From: Verrucomicrobiota bacterium
GTDB taxonomy: Bacteria > Verrucomicrobiota > Verrucomicrobiia > Chthoniobacterales > Terrimicrobiaceae
Assembly: GCA_017305195.1 (NCBI GenBank)
Contig: JAFKMU010000048.1
Span: 1-64,000, forward strand
DNA length: 64,000 nt
Direction: 5' to 3'
Shown: positions 9,982-18,907 of the stretch, in pieces
Numbering within the stretch: the stretch's first letter is position 1
How the letters are laid out: every line of letters begins with the position of its first letter
Position numbers and translations under genes: made by a program
The notes under the pieces: model-generated
What the model saw: only the letters and a program-made list of their open reading frames with translations
Told to the model about the DNA's origin: nothing
Database searches by the model: none

Positions 9982-11486
9982 GCGTTGCTGCGGGCCATGA
10001 GCGCAAAGCCCGACTGTTGCAGCCAGAAGGCAACCGACTTCCATGCGACGTACGTGAAGCCGCCGAAGAACATCATGAGGAAAGGAACCGATATCCACTG
10101 CTGAAGCTCGATGGAATTCCACACGCAGTAGCCAAAGTAGAGCGCGAAGAGCAGTTCGATGAAGGGCAGCAGGGACTTGATCGGCATGTACCGGACCCGG
10201 CGCACGGCGACAGGCTTCGCCTCGATGCCGTACTTCGGCGTACGGGTAAACTCCGACTGGCGGTTGAGGATCGCCTCGATGACGCCCCGGGCGTTGTTCA
10301 CCGACATGCCCGTGGCCAGCGCGAGGGTGAAGGGCATGAGCCAGATATCACGCCACCATCCGCGGGGATTCTGGTGCATCTGCCCGACGAGGTAAAAGAG
10401 CGCGATCGAGACCGAGGTGGCAAAGAAGATCGGCAGGTCGACCAGGAGCGAGTACATCGGCCCGTGCTTCGCGGCGAAGGACTGCGGCAGGATAAGCACG
10501 CAAAGCATCACGAGAAGCAGATAGCCAAAATTTGACGTCAGGTGGGCCGTGGCCTCCAGCTTGATGAGCAGGGGCAGCCGGGCCTTCCACACCTCGGGCA
10601 GGAGCTTTTTGCAGGTCTGGATCGAGCCTTTGGTCCAGCGATGCTGCTGGGACTTGAAGCCATTCATGTCCACGGGCAACTCGGCCGGGACGAGAACATC
10701 AGGAAGGTAGACGAACTTCCACCCGCGCATTTGGGCGCGATAGCTGAGGTCGAGATCCTCGGTAAGCGTGTCATAGTGCCAGCCGTCGGCGTCCTCGATG
10801 CAGGACTTGCGCCACATGCCGGCGGTGCCATTGAAGTTGAAAAACCGTCCGCTGCGGCTCCGCGCCGTCTGCTCGAGAAGGAGGTGTCCATCGAGGAACA
10901 TGGCTTGCACCTTGGTGAGGAGCGAGTAGTTGCGATTCAGGTGCCCCCAGCGCATCTGCACCATGCCGACCTTGTCATCGGTGAAGTAATCGATGCATTT
11001 CTTAAGCACATCCGGTGCGGGAACGAAATCCGCGTCGAGGATGAAGATATACTCGCCCTTCGCTCGCTCCATCCCGGCCGCCAGCGCTCCGGCCTTGAAG
11101 CCTTCGCGGTTGTCGCGGTGTAGATATTCCACATCGAACCCCTCCTCCCGCAGCCGGGCCGTCTCGGTTTCCGCGATTTGCGAGGTTTCATCGGTGGAAT
11201 CGTCGAGAATCTGAATCTGCAAAAGATTCTTGGGATAATCGAGGTTCCTGACCGACTCGATCAGCCTCCGGATGACATAAAACTCGTTAAAAACCGGAAG
11301 CTGGACCGTGACGGGAGGCAGTTCCTCAAAGGTGGCGACGGGCTTCGCCGGGCGATTGCGGTTCTTGAGAAACAGGTAGATAATGCAATACCGATGAATG
11401 CCATACGCCGAAAGGCCTATGAGCACACTGACATAGCAAACTGTCCAGATGACGCTTTGAAACATCGCGTCAAGCGATCCACTCAT
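9978..11486 (-). CDS. membrane GT2 processive glycosyltransferase (cellulose/mannan synthase-like)
   Basis: 502 aa. An N-terminal membrane segment (about 10-38) precedes a cytoplasmic GT-A domain with DD at 95-96, DADF at 151-154, TED at 242-244 and QQHRW at 280-284. These are the D, DxD, TED and Q(Q/R)xRW motifs of processive beta-glycan synthases. Several membrane helices follow (about 310-335, 345-368, 430-450, 465-490). It should extend a beta-linked polysaccharide from a nucleotide sugar. Size and motifs resemble CslA/glucomannan-type and BcsA-like enzymes, but no PilZ domain is present. Substrate unknown. It overlaps the L,D-transpeptidase gene. Confidence 0.85.
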   Translation of the reverse strand: MSGSLDAMFQSVIWTVCYVSVLIGLSAYGIHRYCIIYLFLKNRNRPAKPVATFEELPPVTVQLPVFNEFYVIRRLIESVRNLDYPKNLLQIQILDDSTDETSQIAETETARLREEGFDVEYLHRDNREGFKAGALAAGMERAKGEYIFILDADFVPAPDVLKKCIDYFTDDKVGMVQMRWGHLNRNYSLLTKVQAMFLDGHLLLEQTARSRSGRFFNFNGTAGMWRKSCIEDADGWHYDTLTEDLDLSYRAQMRGWKFVYLPDVLVPAELPVDMNGFKSQQHRWTKGSIQTCKKLLPEVWKARLPLLIKLEATAHLTSNFGYLLLVMLCVLILPQSFAAKHGPMYSLLVDLPIFFATSVSIALFYLVGQMHQNPRGWWRDIWLMPFTLALATGMSVNNARGVIEAILNRQSEFTRTPKYGIEAKPVAVRRVRYMPIKSLLPFIELLFALYFGYCVWNSIELQQWISVPFLMMFFGGFTYVAWKSVAFWLQQSGFALMARSNA

Positions 11487-11612
11487 CGATTAATTCCCCC
11501 CGTTATAAGTGCCGGGCTATCAACCCAAACCAGAGGGAACGGTCAAGCGCAAAAACCCCGCCGGGCAAACGGCTTGCTGGAGTTCCGCCCGGGTTTCTGG
11601 TAGAGTATTTTC

Positions 11613-12965
11613 ATGCCTTCCGTGGATTCCATCACAGCGGAACTGCAGTCCCTCGACCGGCAGTATCAGATCCATCCTTTCACCAATCACTCCGATATGC
11701 ATGGGACGGGGACGCATATCATCCAGCGGGGGGATGGATGTTATTTCATCGATGAAACCGGCACTCCCATCCTCGACGGCCTGGCCGGTCTCTGGTGCGT
11801 GAATGTCGGGTACAACTGTCGCGAGATCGTCGATGCCGTGATGGCGCAGATGACCCAGCTCCCCTACTACCCGTCGTTCTTCAATTCCACGACCGAGGCG
11901 CCGATCCGGGTGGCGGAGTTTCTCGCCCGACATGCGCCAGCGCGACTGAACCACACGATTTTCTCCAATTCCGGCTCCGAGGCCAACGAAACCGCCCTCA
12001 AGGTCATCCGCGGGTACTGGAAGCTCAAGGGCCAGTCGCAGCGCCGGAAGATCCTCTGCCGTACGTACGCGTACCATGGCGTCACTCTGGCCACCACCAG
12101 CCTGACCGGGCTGGTGAACTGCCAGGAACCCTTCGATTTGCCGCTGGAGGGCTATATCCGCATTCCCGGGCCTTACCACTATGGGGCCCGCAGTCCGCTG
12201 ACTCCCGAGGCATATGGCCAGTGGTGCCTGGAGGAAACGCGCAGGATCATCCAGGCCGAGGGGCCGGAGACTGTGGCCGCGCTCTTTGCCGAGCCGATCC
12301 AGGGCGCGGGCGGAGTCATCACGCCTCCCGCCGGGTACTTGCAGGGATTGCGCGCGCTTTGCCGCGAATACGGCATCCTTTATGTCTCGGACGAGGTGAT
12401 CACCGCCTTTGGCCGCGTGGGCGCATGGTTTGCCAGCGAGATGTGGGATCTCGATCCCGACATCATCTGCGTGGCGAAGGGCATCACCAGCGGATACCTG
12501 CCGCTAGGAGGCACGATGGTCAGCGACGAAATCGCCGAGCCGCTGCTCAGCGGCGGGTATTTTGCCCATGGGTTCACATACTCCGGCCATCCGTCGTGCT
12601 GTGCCGCTGCGCTGGCAAACCTCCGGTACATCGAGGATCACGACCTGATCGCCAAGGTGAAGGACGATCTCGGTCCTTACTTTGAGGCCAAGCTCGCCAG
12701 CCTCGCCTCGCACCCGGCGGTATCGGAAGTGCGCGGCATCGGGCTGATCGGTGCGGTCGAGCTGGTCCCCCGGGGCGGTCGCGACGCGCTCACCCCGACT
12801 TCGTTGCTGGGAGCTCGCGCGTCCAACCTGATCCGCGCCGAGGGCGCGATGGTGCGCGGCATCCGCGATCTCATCGCGATCTCGCCCCCGTTGATCGTCA
12901 GCAGGGAGCAGATCGACAGCCTGTTTGCCAGCATCGTGCGCGGCCTCGACAAGCTGTGGGACTAG
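11613..12965 (+). CDS. class III aminotransferase (omega-amino acid/putrescine-pyruvate type)
   Basis: 450 aa, PLP-dependent fold type I. Visible signatures are NSGSEANETALK near 119-130 (phosphate-binding), YHGVTLATTSLTG near 152, the DEVITAFGR segment near 260-268 (Asp to PLP nitrogen) and the PLP lysine in CVAKGITSGYLPLGG near residue 289. The sequence is of the pyruvate-accepting omega-aminotransferase group (SpuC, taurine- or beta-alanine-pyruvate). The amine substrate cannot be fixed from sequence. It is divergent from the GT2 gene, with a 126-bp intergenic region that must hold both promoters. Confidence 0.85.
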   Translation: MPSVDSITAELQSLDRQYQIHPFTNHSDMHGTGTHIIQRGDGCYFIDETGTPILDGLAGLWCVNVGYNCREIVDAVMAQMTQLPYYPSFFNSTTEAPIRVAEFLARHAPARLNHTIFSNSGSEANETALKVIRGYWKLKGQSQRRKILCRTYAYHGVTLATTSLTGLVNCQEPFDLPLEGYIRIPGPYHYGARSPLTPEAYGQWCLEETRRIIQAEGPETVAALFAEPIQGAGGVITPPAGYLQGLRALCREYGILYVSDEVITAFGRVGAWFASEMWDLDPDIICVAKGITSGYLPLGGTMVSDEIAEPLLSGGYFAHGFTYSGHPSCCAAALANLRYIEDHDLIAKVKDDLGPYFEAKLASLASHPAVSEVRGIGLIGAVELVPRGGRDALTPTSLLGARASNLIRAEGAMVRGIRDLIAISPPLIVSREQIDSLFASIVRGLDKLWD

Positions 12966-13042
12966 GTCCGGCTACGTAAAAAAATTTGATCCGCCCGCTC
13001 GCGGGACTTGTCGAATCCCGATAAGCGAGGCAAGTTGCCGCT

Positions 13043-14065
13043 ATGGCGACGGCTGCCGAAGACGACGCGGAAATCGTTCTACCACCCGAGGATGCGGAAA
13101 TCCCGCTCGCGGTGGACACAAAGCCGTCGCGTCCGGTCCGCAACGCGCGGTATTTTTACCGCATCGAAAACAACCGCCTCGTCGACTGTCCCGACGAGGA
13201 GGCGCAGATTTTTGTCTACATCGCGCCGACCATCGACGACGAGTCCGAGCTGCAGGAACTCTACAATATTGACTATCACACCCTGCAGTCGTCGCTCGAC
13301 CCGGACGAGCTTTCGCGTCTCGAGTTTGAGACCGACCATGCCGCACTGATTTTCAAACGCCCCAAGAGCTTCTGCGCGGATGACAATTTCCTGCTCAAGC
13401 TCACCTCGACGGGCGTCTTTCTTTACGAGGATCATCTCGTCATCGTCATGCCCGACGACGCACCGCTCTTCGAGGGTCGCGTCCCCTTCCAGGTCCAGTC
13501 CATCCACGATGTCATCCTGCGGCTGCTCTACCAGTCCACCCTCCACTTCGAGGGGCACCTGAAGGCGATCAACATGCTCTCCGACTCCCTCGAGCGGCGC
13601 ATCAGCACGTCGCTGGAGAATAGGTATCTCCTCAACATGTTCGCCCTGGAGAAGAGCCTCGTCTACATCGTGAACTCGATCAGCTCCAATGGCGCCCTGC
13701 TGGAGCGCCTGCGCACCTCGGCCGAGCGGCTCGGTTTCGACCGCGACCAGACCGGCATCATCGAGGACATGATCATCGAGAACAAGCAGTGCTACCGCCG
13801 CGCGGAGATTCACACCCAGGTCATCGGCGGCCTCATGGATGCGCGAGCCTCGATCGTCAGCCACAACCTGAACCAGCTCATCAAGAAGTTCACCATCTGG
13901 ACTGTCGCCATCATGCTGGCCAACCTCGTGATCGGCATCTTCTCGATGAATGTCGATCTGCCGCTGCCCGAGGATCACTCGTGGTGGCCCTTCATGCTGA
14001 TCAACCTGCTGGCGCTGGGAACAGCCGGGCTCGTTTTCTGGATTTGGCGCGTGAAAAAGTGGTAA
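13043..14065 (+). CDS. CorA-family divalent cation transporter with SMN motif
   Basis: 340 aa. A long soluble N-terminal domain (to about 285), including the amphipathic helices typical of the CorA funnel, is followed by two C-terminal membrane helices (about 288-308 and 318-336). The signature after the first helix reads GIFSMNVDLP, that is SMN in place of the near-invariant GMN. The loop after it is acidic (PLPEDHSWW). The family transports Mg2+, Co2+ or, in ZntB-like members, Zn2+. The G-to-S change means ion choice should not be assumed. The next gene starts inside the last codons of this one. Confidence 0.82.
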   Translation: MATAAEDDAEIVLPPEDAEIPLAVDTKPSRPVRNARYFYRIENNRLVDCPDEEAQIFVYIAPTIDDESELQELYNIDYHTLQSSLDPDELSRLEFETDHAALIFKRPKSFCADDNFLLKLTSTGVFLYEDHLVIVMPDDAPLFEGRVPFQVQSIHDVILRLLYQSTLHFEGHLKAINMLSDSLERRISTSLENRYLLNMFALEKSLVYIVNSISSNGALLERLRTSAERLGFDRDQTGIIEDMIIENKQCYRRAEIHTQVIGGLMDARASIVSHNLNQLIKKFTIWTVAIMLANLVIGIFSMNVDLPLPEDHSWWPFMLINLLALGTAGLVFWIWRVKKW

Positions 14066-15144
14066 GGAAAATTCTCTTGGCGCTTGTCCTGTGGAGCGTC
14101 GCCCCCGTGGTCTGGTCACAGGAAGCCGTACCGGACAAGCCTCCGCTCAGAGTGGCCATTGCCGGATCAGTGCCGTTTGTCATCAGCAACGACGACAATA
14201 CCTTCACGGGATACTCGATCGAGGTCTGGGAGGACGTCGCCGCTCACAATGGATGGACGTTTGAGTATACCCAATACCCGACGAAGCTCGATGCCCTGGC
14301 CGCGATGCAGAGGAAAGAGGTCGACATCATCGTGGGAGATCTCGGCATCTTGAGTGCGTTGCAGGGAAAAGTGGAGTTTTCCCAGCCATATTTCCGCTCA
14401 GGCCTGCACATCATGGTGAGCAATGCCCGGCCTCACACATTTGGCCGCATCCTGTCCGACCTCTACAACTGGGGGCACCTGAGGCCGTTCTGGTATCTTC
14501 TCGGCGCCATCGTTGTCGGTACGCTCTTTGTCACGTGGTTCGAACGCAGACACAACCCCGACTTCCCCAAAAGTCGCAGGGACGCTCTGGCAGAGGCTTT
14601 CTATTACGTGATCTCGCTGTCTCTCGGGAAGAGCGCCTACAAGGGTTTTGGCGGCTGGTTCGGGCGTATCGTAATGTGCGTCTGGACCATCCTGAGCGTG
14701 GTGATCGTCGCCTATGTGACATCCAGCATCACAAGCACCATGACGGTGGAAAGTTTGCGCGGCCACATCCAGGGACCGGGGGATTTGCATGGCCATACCG
14801 TGGGCGCGGTCAAGGATACCGCCGCCGTGCTTTACCTGCGTGAGAAGATGATCGAAAGCATAGAGTACCCTGATCTGGATACCGCCGTGAGAGAAGGCCT
14901 GCTCACCGGTCAGGTGCCGGCCATCGTCGGAGCAGCCCCCGAGCTTCAATACTACGACAAAAACCATCCTGAACTCCCGATCACCGAGATAGGACCCGTC
15001 TTTTCCCCCTACAACTATGGTTTCGCGGTTCCGCTCGGCAGCCCGCTCCGGGTGCAGATAAATAGCGCGATCCTCGAACTGCAGGAACGCGGAACGCTCC
15101 TCGATCTCGGGCTGAAGTATTTCGGACCGGTCTTTCAGCCGTAG
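14059..15144 (+). CDS. ionotropic-glutamate-receptor-like channel/binding protein
   Basis: 361 aa from a GTG at 14059 overlapping the CorA-like gene by 7 bp. A signal peptide ends near VVWSQ (about 22). A periplasmic binding-protein lobe (about 28-125) is interrupted by a channel module: helix FWYLLGAIVVGTLFVTWF (about 144-162), a re-entrant region (about 176-195) and helix VWTILSVVIVAYVTSSITS (about 210-230). The second binding lobe follows (about 240-361). This is the GluR0-type bacterial iGluR layout. The pore region reads SLSLGKSAYKGFG and lacks a TVGYG potassium filter, so ion selectivity is unclear. A ligand-gated role is inference. Confidence 0.78.
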   Translation: MVRKILLALVLWSVAPVVWSQEAVPDKPPLRVAIAGSVPFVISNDDNTFTGYSIEVWEDVAAHNGWTFEYTQYPTKLDALAAMQRKEVDIIVGDLGILSALQGKVEFSQPYFRSGLHIMVSNARPHTFGRILSDLYNWGHLRPFWYLLGAIVVGTLFVTWFERRHNPDFPKSRRDALAEAFYYVISLSLGKSAYKGFGGWFGRIVMCVWTILSVVIVAYVTSSITSTMTVESLRGHIQGPGDLHGHTVGAVKDTAAVLYLREKMIESIEYPDLDTAVREGLLTGQVPAIVGAAPELQYYDKNHPELPITEIGPVFSPYNYGFAVPLGSPLRVQINSAILELQERGTLLDLGLKYFGPVFQP

Positions 15145-15207
15145 TATCCCGGTATTTCCTCGACGGCAGCCTTGCCGGAAAGAAGACGCCGGACCAGTCG
15201 GGCCTCC

Positions 15208-16686
15208 CTATTGAGCAGCCCGATGGAGCTTGCTGCGCTTGCGACCGTAAAAGAAGTAGATCACCAGTCCCAAGACCAGCCAGACCGCAAGGCGAATCCA
15301 CGTGTCCATGGGCAGCGCCAGCATCATCGCCAGGCACATCAGCGCGCCGAGGATGGGAACCACCGGCACCCACGGCACGCGGAACTGACGCGGCGCATCC
15401 GGCTTGGTGACGCGCAAAACGATCACCGCGAGGCATACCATGACAAAGGCAAGCAACGTCCCGATGCTGCACATGTGCCCGACCACATCACCCGGCACGA
15501 ATCCCGCGAAGACGCTGACAAACAAGGCAAAGAGGATGTTGGACTTCCACGGAGTGCGAAATCTCGGGTGAATGTCGCTAAACAGACCGGGTAGCAAACC
15601 ATCCCGCGACATCGAGTAAAACACGCGGGACTGACCGAGAAGCAGGATCATGATCACGGATGAGAATCCCGCCAGGATGGCGACCTCCACGAGCAGAGTG
15701 AAGACCTTGTACGGCGTCTGCTCAATCGCGACCGTCACGGGAGCCAATCCCTCCAGGCCGATGAACTGTTTATAACTCACCATGCCGGTCAGCACGTAGG
15801 AGAACAGGCAGTACAGAACGGTGCAGACCAACAGGGAGACCAGGATGCCGATCGGCATGTCTCGCCTGGGATTTCGCGCCTCCTGGGCCGCTGTGGATAC
15901 CGCGTCAAACCCAATATAAGCGAAAAAAACAATCGCCGCCCCGCGAAGCACACCACTCCAGCCAAAATGCCCAAACTGCCCCTCATTGGGCGGAATGAAG
16001 GGAACATGGTTCGATGGGTTGATAAATGACCACCCGACTGCAATAAACGCCACCACCACCGTCACCTTCACGGCGACCATGATGGCATTGAAGACAGCCG
16101 ATTCCCGGATGCCCTTGATGAGCAGTCCCGACATCAGGACGACGATAAAGATCGCCGGGAGATTGATCAGTCCATGAACCTTTGAGCCATCCTGCAAGGT
16201 CAACAGAGTAAAGGGCGAAGCCGCCAGTTGAGCGGGAAAGGCGATGCCGATGTGCCCGAGGAACTTGATGAGGTACACCGACCAGGCGCTCGCCACCGTG
16301 GCGGCGCCGACCGCATACTCAAGGACGAGATCCCAGCCGATGATCCAGGCGAAAAACTCACCGAGGGTGAGGTACGAATACGTGTAGGCGCTGCCGGCTG
16401 CAGGGACCATCGAGGCAAACTCCGAATAGCACAAACCTGCAAGGGCGCAGCCGATGCCCGCGATCACAAAAGACAGAACGATGGCCGGACCGGCGTAAGA
16501 GCCCGCGGCCGAACCGGTGACCGAAAAGATACCGGCTCCGATGATGACCCCGATCCCGAAGAGCACGAGGTTCGTCGGTCCGAGCGCCCGGTGAAGTTTG
16601 ACCTTGTCCGTTCCCTCGCCGGTCAACTCCTGTTGGAGCACCTCGATGGATTTGCAGCGTAGGAACGAACGGAGAACGGATTTCAT
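15208..16686 (-). CDS. APC-superfamily amino acid permease
   Basis: 492 aa with about 12 hydrophobic helices. The first helix carries GIGVIIGAGIFSVTG, the substrate-binding GxG(I/V)IGAGIF signature of APC transporters, and EFASMVPAAGSAYTYSY follows, as in cationic amino acid transporters (YfnA/CAT-like). The N-terminus RSFLRCKSIEVLQQE also matches the CAT group. It should import an amino acid by proton or sodium symport at the inner membrane; the exact substrate is not readable. It is convergent with the iGluR-like gene (63 bp apart). Confidence 0.85.
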   Translation of the reverse strand: MKSVLRSFLRCKSIEVLQQELTGEGTDKVKLHRALGPTNLVLFGIGVIIGAGIFSVTGSAAGSYAGPAIVLSFVIAGIGCALAGLCYSEFASMVPAAGSAYTYSYLTLGEFFAWIIGWDLVLEYAVGAATVASAWSVYLIKFLGHIGIAFPAQLAASPFTLLTLQDGSKVHGLINLPAIFIVVLMSGLLIKGIRESAVFNAIMVAVKVTVVVAFIAVGWSFINPSNHVPFIPPNEGQFGHFGWSGVLRGAAIVFFAYIGFDAVSTAAQEARNPRRDMPIGILVSLLVCTVLYCLFSYVLTGMVSYKQFIGLEGLAPVTVAIEQTPYKVFTLLVEVAILAGFSSVIMILLLGQSRVFYSMSRDGLLPGLFSDIHPRFRTPWKSNILFALFVSVFAGFVPGDVVGHMCSIGTLLAFVMVCLAVIVLRVTKPDAPRQFRVPWVPVVPILGALMCLAMMLALPMDTWIRLAVWLVLGLVIYFFYGRKRSKLHRAAQ

Positions 16687-16824
16687 AATTCTGGAAGCCC
16701 TGCTCGCCGCTCCATGTGCCCGGTGGCAACCGCGGCGGCCAGAAGTCGCGCGCCATTAAAGGCAAAGGCGTCGCTCATGGCAACGTCGTGAGCAGGCAAA
16801 TCTGCGTTTTCCCGCAAAATGCGA

Positions 16825-16856
16825 AGCCGGCGAGGTCTCTCCCTACCTCGCCGGCT
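16825..16856 (-). terminator. terminator downstream of the PII gene
   Basis: A perfect 12-bp stem, AGCCGGCGAGGT with ACCTCGCCGGCT, and an 8-base loop. On the minus strand the stem is followed by TCGCATTTT. It lies 38 bp beyond the PII stop and ends the amt-glnK unit. Confidence 0.85.
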
Positions 16857-16894
16857 CGCTGTCTCCCCTGTAGTACCCTTATGAGTTTTACTTA

Positions 16895-17245
<351 letters not shown>

Positions 17246-17268
17246 TTATTGCTACGTTACTTCCGCAA

Positions 17269-18732
17269 TTAGTCGAGGAGGTAACCCTCTTCGCCGTGTT
17301 CCGCGATGTCGAGACCGCCGGATTCCACTTCGGTGCTCGGACGGAGACCAATCGTGAACTTCACGAGGAACGCGATGATCGTGGTGGCAACCACCGAGAG
17401 AACGATCGTCACGACAACCGCCTTGAGCTGGTTCATGAGCAGACCGTCCTTGAGGCCGGCGACGACCGGGTTGGCGTCGGCACTGGCGAGGATGCCAGTC
17501 ATGATCGCACCGAGCGTACCACCCACACCGTGGACACCGAAGGTATCCAGGGCGTCGTCATATCCGATGAGCTTCTTGAGGTAGGTCACCGCGAGGAACG
17601 GGATGATACCAGCGGCGATGCCGATGATCACAGCACCCGAGGCAGTCACGAAACCGCAAGCCGGGGTGATGACCACGAGGCCAGCCACGATACCCGAACA
17701 GAAGCCGAGTACGCTGGGTTTGCCTTTGAGAATCCATTCCACAACACCCCACACGAAACCGGCGATGGCCGCAGCAAGCATCGTTGTGCAGAAGGCGTTG
17801 GAGGCGATGGCGTCAGCACCGAGCGCGGAGCCGGCGTTGAATCCGAACCAGCCGACGAAGAGCATTCCGGTACCAACCATGCAAAGCACCATGGAGTGCG
17901 GGGGCATGGGCTCCTTGCCGAATCCGAGACGAGGTCCGAGGATGATGCAAAGGACGAGAGCCGACCAACCGGAGGACATGTGCACAACCGTGCCGCCTGC
18001 GAAGTCGATGGCCTTGATGCCAGCGTCAGGATTGAGCGTGCCGCACATGAAACCCTTCACCGACCACACCATATGGGCGAGCGGGAAGTAGACGGCGAAC
18101 ATCCAGAGGGCCGTGAAAACGAGCACCGAGATGAACTTCATGCGCTCAGCCGTGGCACCGAAGATAAGGGCCGGCGTGATGATCGCGAAGGTCAGCTGGA
18201 ACATGGCCCACACGGAATCGGAGATCCAGTAGTAGCCAGCTCCCACAGCACCAGGCTTGATACCGTTGAAGAAGGCTTGGCTAAGATCGCCGTAGAACGG
18301 GCTGGTGCCGTTGAAAGCGAGGCTGTAACCGGCGAGATACCAGAGCAGCGTCACCAGGCCGGTGATGCCCATGCACATGGCGAGAATGGAAAGGACGTTC
18401 TTGGAACGAACCAGGCCGCCGTAGAAAAGAGCCAAACCGGGGAGGGTCATGAACAGAACGAGGGCCGTAGCCGTCATCTGCCATGCATTGTGACCCGGAC
18501 CAGGAACTGCAACCTTGGAGGCTACGTCTGGCGTACGTGCGCCATTGTTAACATAAGCCTCGAGGTCTGCCACGCGCTGTTCCAGTGTTGGTTCTGCAGG
18601 TGTCGCAGCGGCCTCGGCCGGGGGTGGTGTGGTCGCTGGAGCATCCTGCGCGGATACCCAGCCAGGAAGTGCAAACGCGCTGGCCATAACGGCGGCAGCG
18701 ATCGTTGCAAGCATGGGTTTACGTGTGAGCAT
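17269..18732 (-). CDS. amt: ammonium transporter
   Basis: 487 aa from the ATG at 18732, which gives a signal peptide ending at WVSAQ. A 60-residue Pro/Ala-rich periplasmic N-terminal stretch and then 11 membrane helices follow. Conserved Amt features are present: DFAGGTVVHMSSG (the binding-site Asp and first pore His), FGVHGVGG (second pore His) and FYGGLVRSKNVLS. It forms a trimeric NH4+/NH3 channel in the inner membrane, regulated by the PII protein encoded next. The long N-terminal extension (signal peptide plus linker) is of the type seen in many non-enteric bacteria. Confidence 0.93.
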   Translation of the reverse strand: MLTRKPMLATIAAAVMASAFALPGWVSAQDAPATTPPPAEAAATPAEPTLEQRVADLEAYVNNGARTPDVASKVAVPGPGHNAWQMTATALVLFMTLPGLALFYGGLVRSKNVLSILAMCMGITGLVTLLWYLAGYSLAFNGTSPFYGDLSQAFFNGIKPGAVGAGYYWISDSVWAMFQLTFAIITPALIFGATAERMKFISVLVFTALWMFAVYFPLAHMVWSVKGFMCGTLNPDAGIKAIDFAGGTVVHMSSGWSALVLCIILGPRLGFGKEPMPPHSMVLCMVGTGMLFVGWFGFNAGSALGADAIASNAFCTTMLAAAIAGFVWGVVEWILKGKPSVLGFCSGIVAGLVVITPACGFVTASGAVIIGIAAGIIPFLAVTYLKKLIGYDDALDTFGVHGVGGTLGAIMTGILASADANPVVAGLKDGLLMNQLKAVVVTIVLSVVATTIIAFLVKFTIGLRPSTEVESGGLDIAEHGEEGYLLD

Positions 18733-18798
18733 TGGTTTTATTACGTCTTGGTTGTGGTTGACTTTGGGCCTTCCCAAGGGACGGCAAAAACAGCTTAA

Positions 18799-18814
18799 GC
18801 AACAACCGTGCCAA
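18799..18814 (-). promoter_or_regulatory. sigma-54 promoter of amt-glnK
   Basis: The minus strand reads TTGGCACGGTTGTTGC followed by TT, an exact match to the TGGCAC-N5-TTGC consensus with correct -24/-12 spacing. The predicted start is near 18787, about 55 bp upstream of the amt ATG. Nitrogen-responsive, RpoN-dependent transcription of amt-glnK is well established in many bacteria, so site and target agree. Confidence 0.85.
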
Positions 18815-18861
18815 CCCTTTTCAACCCGCTCACCCAAGCTAATCCACCCGGACTTGCTCAA

Positions 18862-18890
18862 TTATCCACAGATCAAAGACCTGTGGATAA
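18862..18890. repeat. palindrome of two perfect DnaA-box sequences
   Basis: TTATCCACAG at 18862-18871 and its exact reverse complement CTGTGGATAA at 18881-18890 are separated by 9 bp. Each arm contains TTATCCACA, the consensus DnaA box. The centre is about 89 bp upstream of the predicted sigma-54 start, where an enhancer-binding protein would normally sit, and 17 bp after the dedA stop, where a hairpin could weakly terminate transcription. Which of these applies is not determined. Confidence 0.6.
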
Positions 18891-18907
18891 AATGTCACAT
18901 CCGAAGA

